DNA from: a bacterium
GTDB taxonomy: Bacteria > Bacteroidota > Bacteroidia > Bacteroidales > Bacteroidaceae
Length of the DNA: 8,599 bases
Reading direction: 5' to 3'
NCBI GenBank assembly: GCA_004562975.1
Contig: SFQP01000041.1
Location: 1 to 8,599, forward strand
Positions 1 through 6,715 of this stretch are shown piece after piece. The notes under the pieces are model-generated. The model was not told where the DNA came from and made no database searches. It saw nothing but the letters and a program-made list of their open reading frames with translations. A program made the position numbers and the translations under genes. Positions within the stretch are counted from its first letter, which is position 1, and every line of letters starts with the position of its first letter.

Positions 1-4
1 GGTG

Positions 5-119
5 GGCAAGCTAACTGTATCGCGCCGCTACAACCAACTACCTTTGCTGCGGTCAAGCCCTGGAGGATTCGAAGGGAGCTGGCCGTACAGCACTTACCCG
101 TGTAGCATCAGGATTTGTT
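5..119 (+). ncRNA. Rod-shaped structured RNA, possible small SRP RNA (4.5S-like)
   Basis: The region folds into a long interrupted hairpin: 7-9 with 115-117, 15-20 with 107-111, 27-32 (GCTACA) with 101-106 (TGTAGC), 46-49 with 88-91, 50-54 (CGGTC) with 81-85 (GGCCG), and 58-61 with 73-76. The upper part, GGTCAAGCCC facing GAAGGGAGCTGGCC, resembles the Ffh-binding helix of SRP RNA (GGUCAGGCCC-GGAA-GGGAGCAGCC in typical bacteria). SRP RNA is the scaffold for Ffh in co-translational membrane targeting. The U53-G82 pair is a wobble on this strand but would be an A-C mismatch on the other, which favours plus. Against SRP: the tip is about 11 nt (62-72) instead of a GNRA-type tetraloop, and the usual AGCA is AGCU. 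A good promoter-like sequence at 135-165 points leftward into the element, so a minus-strand RNA cannot be excluded. The 5' end may lie before the window. Confidence 0.45.
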
Positions 120-134
120 TCCTGTTTGCGAGTG

Positions 135-165
135 CAAAGGTGTACAGATATTTTTAAATGACAAA
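135..165 (-). promoter_or_regulatory. Leftward Bacteroides-type promoter candidate
   Basis: On the minus strand a TTTG (165-162) is followed after exactly 19 nt by CACCTTTG (142-135). The Bacteroides consensus is TTTG, 19-21 nt, TAnnTTTG, so only one base of the -7 box is off. Initiation would fall near 128 and read through the structured element toward the left edge. It would serve either that element, if it is a minus-strand RNA, or a gene outside the window. This is a motif match only. Confidence 0.35.
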
Positions 166-280
166 GTGTTCGCTCTGATTTTTTTCTTCTTACCGCAATT
201 TTGCTGCATTTATACTTCAAATGGAAGTCACGTTTGACATGAACGCCCCCCATTTTCGGCTCAGTATCCCTGTATGTAAG

Positions 281-313
281 CTGCGGAGAGGCTGCGGAGA
301 GTCTGCGGAAAAA
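281..313. repeat. Three tandem 11-bp repeats, CTGCGGAGAGN
   Basis: CTGCGGAGAG occurs at 281-290 and 292-301, and CTGCGGAAAA at 303-312, in strict 11-bp register. The repeat lies in the non-coding stretch downstream of the leftward MBL gene, which stops at 359. The rest of 120-358 shows a T-rich run at about 180-190 and a G-run near 339-346. I see no convincing gene and no clear terminator for the leftward operon. Confidence 0.7.
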
Positions 314-358
314 TTGAGAAGCAGTTGGAGTGGGAGAGGGGGGGGAAAGGACAGTATG

Positions 359-1144
359 CTATGCCTTTTCGGGCAACTGGACGGAGAGGCCGTCGTAGGC
401 CAGGCGGACATTCCGGGGCAACCGCGCCGACACCTCCGCGTGAAGCCCGATTTGGTGGGAGGCATGGATGAGCCAGGCCCTTTCAGGCCCAATCCTTTCT
501 ATGAGCGACAACGCCTCGTCCAACGACTGGTGCGTGGGGTGCGGCTTTATCCTCAGCGCGTTGATAACCAGCAGCGAAACACCTTTCAGTTGCGGCAGTT
601 CCTCTTCGGGTAGCCGGCTCATGTCCGTGATATAAGCCCATCGTTTGCCTTGCCTGAAAGCCATGATGGGCAACTTGCCGTGCCATACGTTGAAAGGTTC
701 GATCTCCTCGCCGCACACGGTTACGGGTTCGTGAGGGGTGAGCGTGTGCAACTGCACCTCCGGCACGCCGGGGTACTTGTTTTCCACGAAGCAGTACGGC
801 ATCCGTTCCCGCAGATGGGCGGAACACACTTTGTCGGCAAAGATGCCTATGGGGCCGTATTGGCAATACGGCCTGAGGTCGTCCAGTCCGCCCACGTGGT
901 CGTAGTGCTCATGCGTGAGCAGGACGGAGCGGATAGGTTGCTCGCGGACACCAGCCGGCAGAGCCAGCATTTGCGACCGGAAGTCGGGGCCGCAGTCAAT
1001 CAGCACCGAGCCCCCGGCTGTTTCCCAGAGCACGGAGGTGCGGAACCGCCGGTCGTGCATATCGTCCGAGCAGCACACCGCACAGTGGCAACCAATTTGG
1101 GGCACCCCCGTGCTTGTGCCCGTTCCCAAGAAGTGAAGACGCAT
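359..1144 (-). CDS. MBL-fold metallo-hydrolase, PhnP-like (COG1235 type)
   Basis: The predicted protein is 261 aa, a cytosolic metallo-beta-lactamase-fold phosphodiesterase-like enzyme. It opens directly with the first beta strand (MRLHFLGTGTSTGVP). Residues matching E. coli PhnP are visible: H78, H80, D82 and H83 in the HxHxDH motif, H155, D174 and H227 as further metal ligands, H205 in PTHQSLDEA as the likely catalytic His, and C19, C21 and C24 (GCHCAVC) with H230 as the structural zinc site. PhnP itself hydrolyses a cyclic ribose phosphate in phosphonate breakdown, but no phn genes are visible here, so the substrate is unknown. The ATG at 1144 is chosen over an in-frame one at 1258 because the earlier start would overlap murB and add sequence unlike the family. 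It is last in the murB cluster, 13 bp after murB. The fold is secure, the substrate is not. Confidence 0.9.
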   Translation of the reverse strand: MRLHFLGTGTSTGVPQIGCHCAVCCSDDMHDRRFRTSVLWETAGGSVLIDCGPDFRSQMLALPAGVREQPIRSVLLTHEHYDHVGGLDDLRPYCQYGPIGIFADKVCSAHLRERMPYCFVENKYPGVPEVQLHTLTPHEPVTVCGEEIEPFNVWHGKLPIMAFRQGKRWAYITDMSRLPEEELPQLKGVSLLVINALRIKPHPTHQSLDEALSLIERIGPERAWLIHASHQIGLHAEVSARLPRNVRLAYDGLSVQLPEKA

Positions 1145-1157
1145 GGAGAGTTCGGTT

Positions 1158-2156
1158 TTATATGATGTTAGCTTCGGGCTGGATTTTGATGCCGAACTTG
1201 GCGTAGACATCCGTCTGGATTGTTTCGGCCAATTTCCAGATTTCTGCACCCGTGGCACCGCCCAGGTTGACCAGCACCAACGCTTGCAGGGGGTAAACGC
1301 CGGCCCTTCCCAGATGGCGGCCCTTCCATCCGCATTGTTCTATCAGCCAGCCCGCCGGCACCTTCACACCGTCCGTCAGCACATAATGCGGCACTTCCGG
1401 CCAGGATGCCTGTAGCTTGTCGAAATCCTCCTGGCTGATCACGGGATTCATGAAGAACGAGCCCGCGCTGCCCGTTTCCGAGGGGTCGGGAAGTTTGGCA
1501 CGCCGTATGTCGATGACCACCTGACGGAGTTGCGCCGCCGTCAGCCTTTCGGGCTGCCATCCGCGCCTTTCCAGCTCGTGGGCTATTGCGCCGTAATGCA
1601 CATCCGGCGAGAACTGCAGGTCCAGTCTGTACACCACGTGGGTCACAATGAACCGCCCCCGCAGCGAATGCTTGAATACGCTGCTGCGATAAGCATATTG
1701 GCATTCCGCCGCGCTGAAGATGCGGATTTTGCCTGTTGCCGCCTCCACCGTCTCCACTTGGTCAATGAAGCGCGCGGCTTCGATACCGTATGCCCCGATG
1801 TTCTGGACGGCAGATGCACCCACCTCACCCGGGATGAGCGACAGGTTTTCGAGACCGTGAAAACCGTTCCTCACGCAGTGCTCCACAAAGCCGTCCCAGT
1901 CCGTGCCGGCTCCGACCCTGAGCCACACGTGTGACGTGTCGCGTTTCAGCTCCTCGACGCCCCGGATGCGGGAATGCAGCACGGTGCCCTCGTAATCGTG
2001 GACGAAGAGCAGGTTGCTGCCTCCGCCGATGTGCATCCATGGCGAGCCCGCCAGCTGCGGCAGTTTTTCCTGTAGCTGGCTTACGGAATCATATTCAAAA
2101 AAATCCCGGCACGATGCTTCGATGCCGAAAGTATTGTGTTTGAGCAGGGAATACAT
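1158..2156 (-). CDS. murB: UDP-N-acetylenolpyruvoylglucosamine reductase
   Basis: This is a 332-aa cytosolic FAD enzyme that reduces UDP-GlcNAc-enolpyruvate to UDP-MurNAc with NADPH, the second committed step of peptidoglycan synthesis. The FAD-binding part shows GGGSNLL (44-50) and the IPGEVGASAVQNIGAYG stretch (108-124). YAYRSSVFK (155-162) supplies the conserved active-site Arg157, AGSFFMNP (231-238) the proton-donor Ser233, and QPE near the C-terminus the general-acid Glu328. These match E. coli R159, S229 and E325. The YAYR-type loop and the length mark it as type I (E. coli-like), unlike the shorter type II enzymes. The start ATG at 2156 puts MYSLLKHNTFG at the N-terminus, the usual MurB opening. 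It sits 38 bp after the lipoprotein gene and 13 bp before the MBL gene, consistent with one transcript. Confidence 0.97.
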   Translation of the reverse strand: MYSLLKHNTFGIEASCRDFFEYDSVSQLQEKLPQLAGSPWMHIGGGSNLLFVHDYEGTVLHSRIRGVEELKRDTSHVWLRVGAGTDWDGFVEHCVRNGFHGLENLSLIPGEVGASAVQNIGAYGIEAARFIDQVETVEAATGKIRIFSAAECQYAYRSSVFKHSLRGRFIVTHVVYRLDLQFSPDVHYGAIAHELERRGWQPERLTAAQLRQVVIDIRRAKLPDPSETGSAGSFFMNPVISQEDFDKLQASWPEVPHYVLTDGVKVPAGWLIEQCGWKGRHLGRAGVYPLQALVLVNLGGATGAEIWKLAETIQTDVYAKFGIKIQPEANII

Positions 2157-2194
2157 AGCTTTATGGAGTTTTGGGTAAAGTGGTCTTTGGGGAG

Positions 2195-3019
2195 TCAGTT
2201 CTCCAGTCGTTCGAGCAGCCAGGTGTTACCGCTGCGGACAAAGGTGAGGGAACACCCCATGCCGCCCGAAGGACTGCACAGCATCAGCACCCGCCGCCGC
2301 GCGTTGCCGTAGCTCTGGCCGTAATTGATGTTAGTGATGGTGCCTTTGGGCAAGTCTGGACGATAGTCCGGCCACTGGCTCACGTCGAGCAGTCCCTCTA
2401 TGGTCTGGAAATTGTCCGAGTCGTACGTCTTGAAGTGGAAAGGATCGGCAATGTGCTCGTTCTGGAAAGTGTGGTTAGAGGCAAAATGCCGGTAGAAAAT
2501 GTAGAAATCGCTGTTGATGTTTTCTTTCATCTGATGGGAGTTAAGCTGGGCGAGCCTCCACTGTCCGTTTGTTTTTGTGAATACGTATTGCTTCACCCTC
2601 ATCTTGTCAAGGTTGACACTTTCCACCACCACGTGGTGCAGCGAAGTATCCTTTTCGGCACTGATGGACTTGGCGTTGTCAAAGATAATGGTGTACACTT
2701 CCTGTGTGCTGTACAAGCGGTCAAACTTCCACGCATCCCGGGCAATGGGGTGGTTGACACCGTCAATGTAGTGGGGAAGGGGGAAAACAGTGCGCGCCAT
2801 TTGGAAACGCGGACTGCGCATGTACGAGTAAATAAAATCATCGAACAATCCGTCGGCAGCCTTGGGAGGGTCAGGTAAGGAATCCGGTGCAAGAAGCGCG
2901 GCAGTGTCAGCCGCTACGGCGGTAGTGTCGTCAGGCTCGGGGTCGGTTGTCTTGGGACTATTTTCGTAGCATGCGATGCAAAGCCATATAAGTACAGACA
3001 GGCAGGAAAAGGTTCTCAT
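2195..3019 (-). CDS. Putative lipoprotein, DUF4348-like
   Basis: The protein is 274 aa. The first 17 residues form a short basic and hydrophobic signal ending CIAC, with Cys17 as the likely lipidation site, so export and membrane anchoring by lipid are inferred. The lipobox is imperfect because Cys replaces the usual Leu at -3. Residues 20-55 are rich in Asp, Thr, Pro and Ala, a flexible linker. A folded domain of about 215 residues follows, with FDDFIYSYMRSPRFQMARTV and FPLP (about 59-83), then a W/Y-rich stretch with alternating strands. This resembles DUF4348 (Bacteroidetes-specific, function unknown), recognised from memory and not by search. It is the first gene of the murB cluster, so a role in envelope maintenance is possible but unproven. 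The start ATG at 3019 gives a proper signal peptide. Confidence 0.8.
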   Translation of the reverse strand: MRTFSCLSVLIWLCIACYENSPKTTDPEPDDTTAVAADTAALLAPDSLPDPPKAADGLFDDFIYSYMRSPRFQMARTVFPLPHYIDGVNHPIARDAWKFDRLYSTQEVYTIIFDNAKSISAEKDTSLHHVVVESVNLDKMRVKQYVFTKTNGQWRLAQLNSHQMKENINSDFYIFYRHFASNHTFQNEHIADPFHFKTYDSDNFQTIEGLLDVSQWPDYRPDLPKGTITNINYGQSYGNARRRVLMLCSPSGGMGCSLTFVRSGNTWLLERLEN

Positions 3020-3099
3020 ATTAACTTCCTTTTACATGATTTTCGGGCAAGAAGGGGCAAAACCTACATTTCCCCTTTCATTTCCTGCGAAAATCGGGG

Positions 3100-3107
3100 C
3101 AAAAGTA
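3100..3107 (-). promoter_or_regulatory. -7 box of the lipoprotein-murB-MBL operon promoter
   Basis: The minus strand reads TACTTTTG here, a perfect match to TAnnTTTG. No good TTTG lies 19-21 nt upstream, so the -33 element is weak. The 5' leader would be about 75 nt. The upstream GGGGCAAAA (3096-3104 on plus) recurs at 3054-3062, 42 bp away, and could be a regulatory repeat. Confidence 0.45.
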
Positions 3108-3149
3108 AGGCTTTTCGTTATATGGAAAACCTAATTGCAAAGAAATATT

Positions 3150-3157
3150 TACCTTTG
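3150..3157 (+). promoter_or_regulatory. -7 box of the pheS promoter
   Basis: TACCTTTG matches TAnnTTTG exactly and is divergent from the box at 3100-3107, with only 42 bp between them. No TTTG occurs at the -33 spacing. Initiation near 3165 would leave a leader of about 220 nt before pheS. An alternative, weaker box (AACCTTTG, 3312-3319) would give a leader of about 60 nt. Confidence 0.45.
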
Positions 3158-3164
3158 CGGCCGT

Positions 3165-3310
3165 TAGGCAGATTCCTTTCCCGGTCGCTTTCAGCTGTCA
3201 TGGTGTGCTGCCTACAGGAATTTATGGACAATGGTGTTCCTTTATCGTCTTTTTGGAAACCGATGTATATCCCCCTTGTATGTTGGTCTTACAGAAGCTG
3301 ATTTAGCTTC
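3165..3310 (+). promoter_or_regulatory. Long pheS leader with alternative hairpins and a mini-ORF
   Basis: TAGGCAG (3165-3171) can pair with CTGCCTA (3208-3214). ATTCC (3172-3176) can pair with GGAAT (3218-3222), which crosses the first stem, so the two would compete or form a pseudoknot. A 25-codon ORF runs from ATG 3224 to TGA 3299-3301, with AGGAA at 3216-3220 before it. A perfect 6-bp hairpin (GAAGCT 3294-3299, AGCTTC 3305-3310) contains its stop codon. The peptide has a single Phe, so classic Phe-codon attenuation is not evident. No T-box motif was seen. A regulatory role is inferred from layout only. Confidence 0.3.
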
Positions 3311-3385
3311 AAACCTTTGACTTTTGGGATGGTAACTTCGGATTTGTCATGTGATAAGGCGGACACTTTACAAATAAACGTAATC

Positions 3386-4408
3386 ATGTTGACTGAAAAA
3401 ATCGAATCGCTGCTGGGCGAGGTGGCCGGTCTGCACGCCGCCAACGCCAACGAGCTGGAAGAGCTCCGCATCAAATACCTGAGCAAGAAAGGAGTCGTGA
3501 ACGACCTCATGGGCCAGTTCCGCAACGTGCCTGCCGACCAAAAGCGCGAAATAGGCATGAAGCTCAACGAGCTGAAAACAGCCCTGCAGGACAAGTTGAA
3601 CGCCCTCCGTCAGGCCATTGCCGTGCAGGAAGACGACCACGCCGGCCTCGACCTCACCCGCACCCCCTATCCCGTGGCCTTGGGCACACGCCATCCCCTT
3701 TCCATCGTCAAGAACGAAATCATTGACATCTTCTCCCGTCTGGGCTTCAGCATGGCCGACGGTCCCGAGGTGGAAGACGATTGGCACGTGTTCTCCTCCA
3801 TGAACTTCGCCGAGGACCATCCCGCGCGCGACATGCAGGACACCTTCTTCGTTGAGCAGCACCCCGACATCGTGTTGCGCACCCATACCAGTTCGGTACA
3901 GAGCCGCGTCATGGAGCACGCGCAGCCCCCCATCCGCGTCATCTGCCCCGGGCGCGTTTACCGCAACGAAGCCATCTCCGCCCGCGCCCACTGCTTCTTC
4001 CATCAAGTGGAAGGACTATATATCGACAAAGACGTGAGCTTCACCGACCTCAAGCAAGTCCTCCTCACCTTTGCCCGTGAAATGTTCGGTGCCGATACCA
4101 AAATCCGCCTCCGTCCCTCCTATTTCCCCTTCACCGAGCCGAGTGCCGAAATGGACATCTCGTGCAACATCTGCGGCGGCAAGGGCTGCTCTTTCTGCAA
4201 GCAGACCGGATGGGTGGAAATCCTCGGCTGCGGCATGGTCGACCCCAACGTGCTCGAAGCCAACGGCATCGACAGCACCATCTATAAAGGCTACGCATTC
4301 GGCATGGGCGTGGAGCGCATCACCAACTTGAAGTACCAGGTCAAGGACCTCCGCTTGTTCTCGGAGAACGATGTCCGTTTCCTTGACGAGTTCATGGCAG
4401 CCAATTAA
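3386..4408 (+). CDS. pheS: Phenylalanine--tRNA ligase alpha subunit
   Basis: This 340-aa protein is the catalytic subunit of the alpha2-beta2 enzyme that charges tRNA-Phe. Residues 1-85 form the charged, tRNA-binding coiled coil. The class II core follows: RTHTSSVQSR (165-174), motif 2 with GRVYRNEAISARAHCFFHQVEG at 189-210, and motif 3 with YAFGMGVERITNLKY (303-317). EILGCGMVDPNVL (278-290) is the phenylalanine-site region. A cysteine cluster (C260, C263, C268, C271; CX2C-X4-CX2C) precedes it, where E. coli PheS has none; a bound zinc is plausible. The ATG at 3386 is chosen over an in-frame one at 3317 because MLTEKIESLL is the normal N-terminus and the extra 23 residues look like leader sequence. 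No pheT is nearby, so the two subunits are encoded separately, as I expect in this group. Confidence 0.97.
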   Translation: MLTEKIESLLGEVAGLHAANANELEELRIKYLSKKGVVNDLMGQFRNVPADQKREIGMKLNELKTALQDKLNALRQAIAVQEDDHAGLDLTRTPYPVALGTRHPLSIVKNEIIDIFSRLGFSMADGPEVEDDWHVFSSMNFAEDHPARDMQDTFFVEQHPDIVLRTHTSSVQSRVMEHAQPPIRVICPGRVYRNEAISARAHCFFHQVEGLYIDKDVSFTDLKQVLLTFAREMFGADTKIRLRPSYFPFTEPSAEMDISCNICGGKGCSFCKQTGWVEILGCGMVDPNVLEANGIDSTIYKGYAFGMGVERITNLKYQVKDLRLFSENDVRFLDEFMAAN

Positions 4409-4424
4409 ACTTTGAAACATATTG

Positions 4425-4490
4425 ATGAGGTTATGAGGTTATGAGGTTACAGTAACTTTATAACCTCATAATCATTTATCTCATAACCTC
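4425..4490. repeat. ATGAGGTT triplicate and large intergenic hairpin
   Basis: ATGAGGTT is repeated three times without a gap (4425-4432, 4433-4440, 4441-4448). Its inverse occurs at 4462-4469 and in part at 4483-4490. Two 11-bp perfect stems can stack: 4427-4437 with 4480-4490, and 4439-4449 with 4461-4471, leaving an 11-nt loop. The element fills the gap between pheS and the channel gene. It lacks a T-run, so it is not a textbook terminator. It may still stop or process the pheS transcript, or be a dispersed intergenic repeat. Confidence 0.75.
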
Positions 4491-4504
4491 CGGAACTTGA
4501 ATAT

Positions 4505-5701
4505 ATGATTTACGAAATCCGTTTGTGGCTTGAAGCGATATTCCAGGGTTGGGGACTGAGTGCTGAGTGGGACACCCGTCTGGCGCAGATAACGCTTGTC
4601 ACCTCCATCCTGCTCTTGTCGTTGCTGCTCACCTATATAGGCCGCAAGACCTGTGTGCCCCTTATCCTCACGTTCGTCAAGCGCACCTCGGTCAAGTGGG
4701 ACGACTTCCTCATCAACCGTCCCGTTCTCCATGCCCTGTTCCAGATACTCCCCAGCCTGTTAGTCTACAGCCTCGTCCCCCTCTGTTTCGACTCCCACGA
4801 GGGCACCACCTTCCTCCTCATCTTCCGGATGACACAGGTATATATAGCCTACAGCGCCATCCTGCTCATCACCGCCTTTTTGAAGAACCTCACCCGCGTG
4901 GCCGGCAAGAATCCCGGGCTGCACCATTTCATCGGCGTGCTCCAGTTCCTCCGCCTGCTCGTCTTCTTTTTGGGAGGCATCGTCATGCTGGCCTACCTCT
5001 TCGGCTACAACCCCCTCCGCGTCATCGCTGGTTTGGGAGCCGCCGCCACCGTCCTGATGCTCGTGTTCAAGGACTCCATCCTCGGCCTCGTGGCCGGCAT
5101 CCAGCTCTCCATGAACAAGATGCTCAAGGTGGGCGATTGGGTTACGATAGACAAGTTGAGCATCAACGGAATTGTGGAAGAACTTTCGCTGACCACTGTG
5201 AAAATCCGCAATTTCGACAACACCATCTCCACCGTGCCGCCTTATACCCTCGTGAGCGACTCCTTCCAGAACTGGAACGCCATGTACACTAAAGGAGCCC
5301 GCAGCATACGCAAGATCATCTACATCGACGTGCGCACCGTCACATTCGCCAGCAAGCAGCTCACGGACTTTGTCACCGCGAAATACGGATTTACTGCAGC
5401 CGCCCACAGTCACTCCATCACCAATCTAACCCTTTTCCGCCATTTCATCATGTCGTACCTGCAAAAGGACGAGCGCATCAGCAAAGAGCCGTGGATACTG
5501 GCGCGTCAGTTGGACGGCACCCCCAACGGCCTGCCCGTAGAATTGTGGTTCTATTCCTGCAACACCGACTTTGTGCCCTTCGAGGAACAAGCCTCCCAGT
5601 ACATGGAATATTTCCTTGCCTCCATGGCCGATTTCGGCTTGCGCACCTTCCAATTACCCTCAGGAACAGACTTTTCGCTGTCGGCGTTGGCAGGCAAATA
5701 A
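4505..5701 (+). CDS. MscS-family mechanosensitive ion channel, YbdG-like
   Basis: The protein is 398 aa, an inner-membrane channel expected to open under membrane tension on hypo-osmotic shock. Hydrophobic segments lie at about 27-46, 74-95, 102-126, 142-167 and 172-200. The last is the pore helix, with GLGAAATVLMLVFKDSILGLVAGIQL at 176-201. It is followed by the MscS beta domain with VGDWVTI (209-215) and TTVKIRNFDNT (230-240). SDSFQNWNAM (251-260) and the C-terminal part with RQLDGTPNGLPVELWFY (334-350) match E. coli YbdG closely, the small-conductance channel linked to MscM activity, rather than the shorter MscS. The start ATG at 4505 follows the hairpin repeat by 14 bp. No separate -7 box was found, so read-through from pheS or an unseen promoter is possible. 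The family call is strong; the conductance is not known. Confidence 0.93.
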   Translation: MIYEIRLWLEAIFQGWGLSAEWDTRLAQITLVTSILLLSLLLTYIGRKTCVPLILTFVKRTSVKWDDFLINRPVLHALFQILPSLLVYSLVPLCFDSHEGTTFLLIFRMTQVYIAYSAILLITAFLKNLTRVAGKNPGLHHFIGVLQFLRLLVFFLGGIVMLAYLFGYNPLRVIAGLGAAATVLMLVFKDSILGLVAGIQLSMNKMLKVGDWVTIDKLSINGIVEELSLTTVKIRNFDNTISTVPPYTLVSDSFQNWNAMYTKGARSIRKIIYIDVRTVTFASKQLTDFVTAKYGFTAAAHSHSITNLTLFRHFIMSYLQKDERISKEPWILARQLDGTPNGLPVELWFYSCNTDFVPFEEQASQYMEYFLASMADFGLRTFQLPSGTDFSLSALAGK

Positions 5702-5723
5702 TGCCAACTCCGCATTTTTTATA

Positions 5724-5731
5724 TACCTTTG
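5724..5731 (+). promoter_or_regulatory. -7 box of the dapA promoter
   Basis: TACCTTTG, identical to the pheS -7 box, lies 22 bp past the channel stop codon and 26 bp before the dapA ATG. The leader would be about 20 nt. No matching TTTG is seen at the -33 position. Confidence 0.5.
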
Positions 5732-5756
5732 CGCACGGATTGCAATACACCAATTT

Positions 5757-6656
5757 ATGAACAGAGTAAATCCTTTCAGGGGTTTGGGCATTGCGCTCGT
5801 CACCCCATTCACCGCAAGCGGCAAAGTTGACTACGAAGCTTTGGAGCGTCTTGCCGAAGAACAGATACAGGCCGGAGCAGATTTCCTTTGTGTGCTCGGA
5901 ACAACCGCCGAAACTCCCTGTCTTGAAGCCAGTGAAAAGAAAGCCATTGTCGAAACCGTAGTCCGTCTTAATGCCGGGCGCGTCCCCATCCTGCTGGGAG
6001 CCGGGGGCAACCATACGGCCCAGGTGGCAGCCAATGTGAGCACAGACTGTCCCGACGGCATCGACGGCGTGCTCATCGTCGCCCCCTATTACAACAAACC
6101 TTCGCAGGAAGGTCTGTTCCGCCATTTCAAGGCCGTGAGTGATGCCAGCCGCCTGCCCGTTGTGCTTTATAACGTGCCCGGACGCACCGGCGTGAACATT
6201 ACCGCCGCAACCACCCTGCGCATAGCCCGCGAATGCCCCAACGTCGTGGCCGTCAAGGAAGCCTCTGGCAACATTGCGCAGATAGAAGAAATCATCGACC
6301 ATGCCCCCGCCGGCTTTGAAGTCCTCAGCGGCGACGATGCCATCACCTTCGAGCTGCTCACCTTGGGAGCCAAAGGAGTCATATCGGTCATTGGCAACGC
6401 CTATCCCGCCCAGTTCAGTGCGCTTGTCCACGTTGCGCTTCAGGGCGACTTCAACCACGCCTTGCAAATCCATCGCCGCCTTTCCAAAGCCTACAGACTG
6501 CTCAGTGCCGACGGCAATCCCTCGGGCATCAAGTCCCTGCTTGCTGTGCAAGGCAAAGCCGCCAACGTGCTGCGTCTGCCCCTCGTGCCAGCCACCGCCG
6601 CCACCTACGAGTCACTTCAGGACTTCCATACCCAGTTCAGCCAGCTCACCGACTGA
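5757..6656 (+). CDS. dapA: 4-hydroxy-tetrahydrodipicolinate synthase
   Basis: This 299-aa cytosolic TIM-barrel lyase condenses pyruvate with aspartate semialdehyde, the first step of the diaminopimelate and lysine branch, which also feeds peptidoglycan. Lys167 in VVAVKEASGN forms the Schiff base. Tyr138 and Arg143 (YNVPGRTG), Thr49-Thr50 and Tyr112 complete the set, each about five residues past the E. coli positions (K161, Y133, R138, T44-T45, Y107). The usual GTTGE motif reads GTTAE here, with Ala51 replacing Gly, a mild change beside the active-site threonines. The ATG at 5757 places the catalytic residues correctly; an in-frame upstream start at 5571 would overlap the channel gene. It converges on pyrF. 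Other members of this lyase family, such as N-acetylneuraminate lyase, are less likely because Arg143 is present. Confidence 0.95.
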   Translation: MNRVNPFRGLGIALVTPFTASGKVDYEALERLAEEQIQAGADFLCVLGTTAETPCLEASEKKAIVETVVRLNAGRVPILLGAGGNHTAQVAANVSTDCPDGIDGVLIVAPYYNKPSQEGLFRHFKAVSDASRLPVVLYNVPGRTGVNITAATTLRIARECPNVVAVKEASGNIAQIEEIIDHAPAGFEVLSGDDAITFELLTLGAKGVISVIGNAYPAQFSALVHVALQGDFNHALQIHRRLSKAYRLLSADGNPSGIKSLLAVQGKAANVLRLPLVPATAATYESLQDFHTQFSQLTD

Positions 6657-6673
6657 CCTTCCCCTCAGCACCC

Positions 6674-6715
6674 GGCTGGCCTCCCATCGCTTTGCCTCCA
6701 GCCATTTGTGAGGCC
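6674..6715. terminator. Overlapping stems just after dapA
   Basis: GGCTGG (6674-6679) can pair with CCAGCC (6698-6703). Alternatively GGCCTC (6678-6683) pairs with GAGGCC (6710-6715). The stems are mutually exclusive. With no T-run, this is at best part of the 3' end of the dapA transcript. Confidence 0.25.

Noticed and set aside
60..80. GGATTCGAA, resembling a tRNA T-loop
   Set aside because: The five bases on each side do not pair as a T-stem on either strand, and no acceptor or anticodon arm fits.
3165..3385. T-box or other known riboswitch before pheS
   Set aside because: No T-box core sequence, specifier loop with a Phe codon or terminator with T-run was recognised.
3368..4006. 212-codon open frame on the minus strand inside pheS
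   Set aside because: It is fully antisense to a clear pheS, its composition follows the reverse of pheS codons, and it has no recognisable motif.
4567..5292. 241-codon plus-strand frame inside the channel gene
   Set aside because: It is His/Pro/Arg-rich out-of-frame translation of the YbdG-like gene.
5478..6551. 357-codon open frame on the minus strand across the channel gene and dapA
   Set aside because: It spans two well-supported plus-strand genes and the gap between them. It is a by-product of GC-rich codon use.
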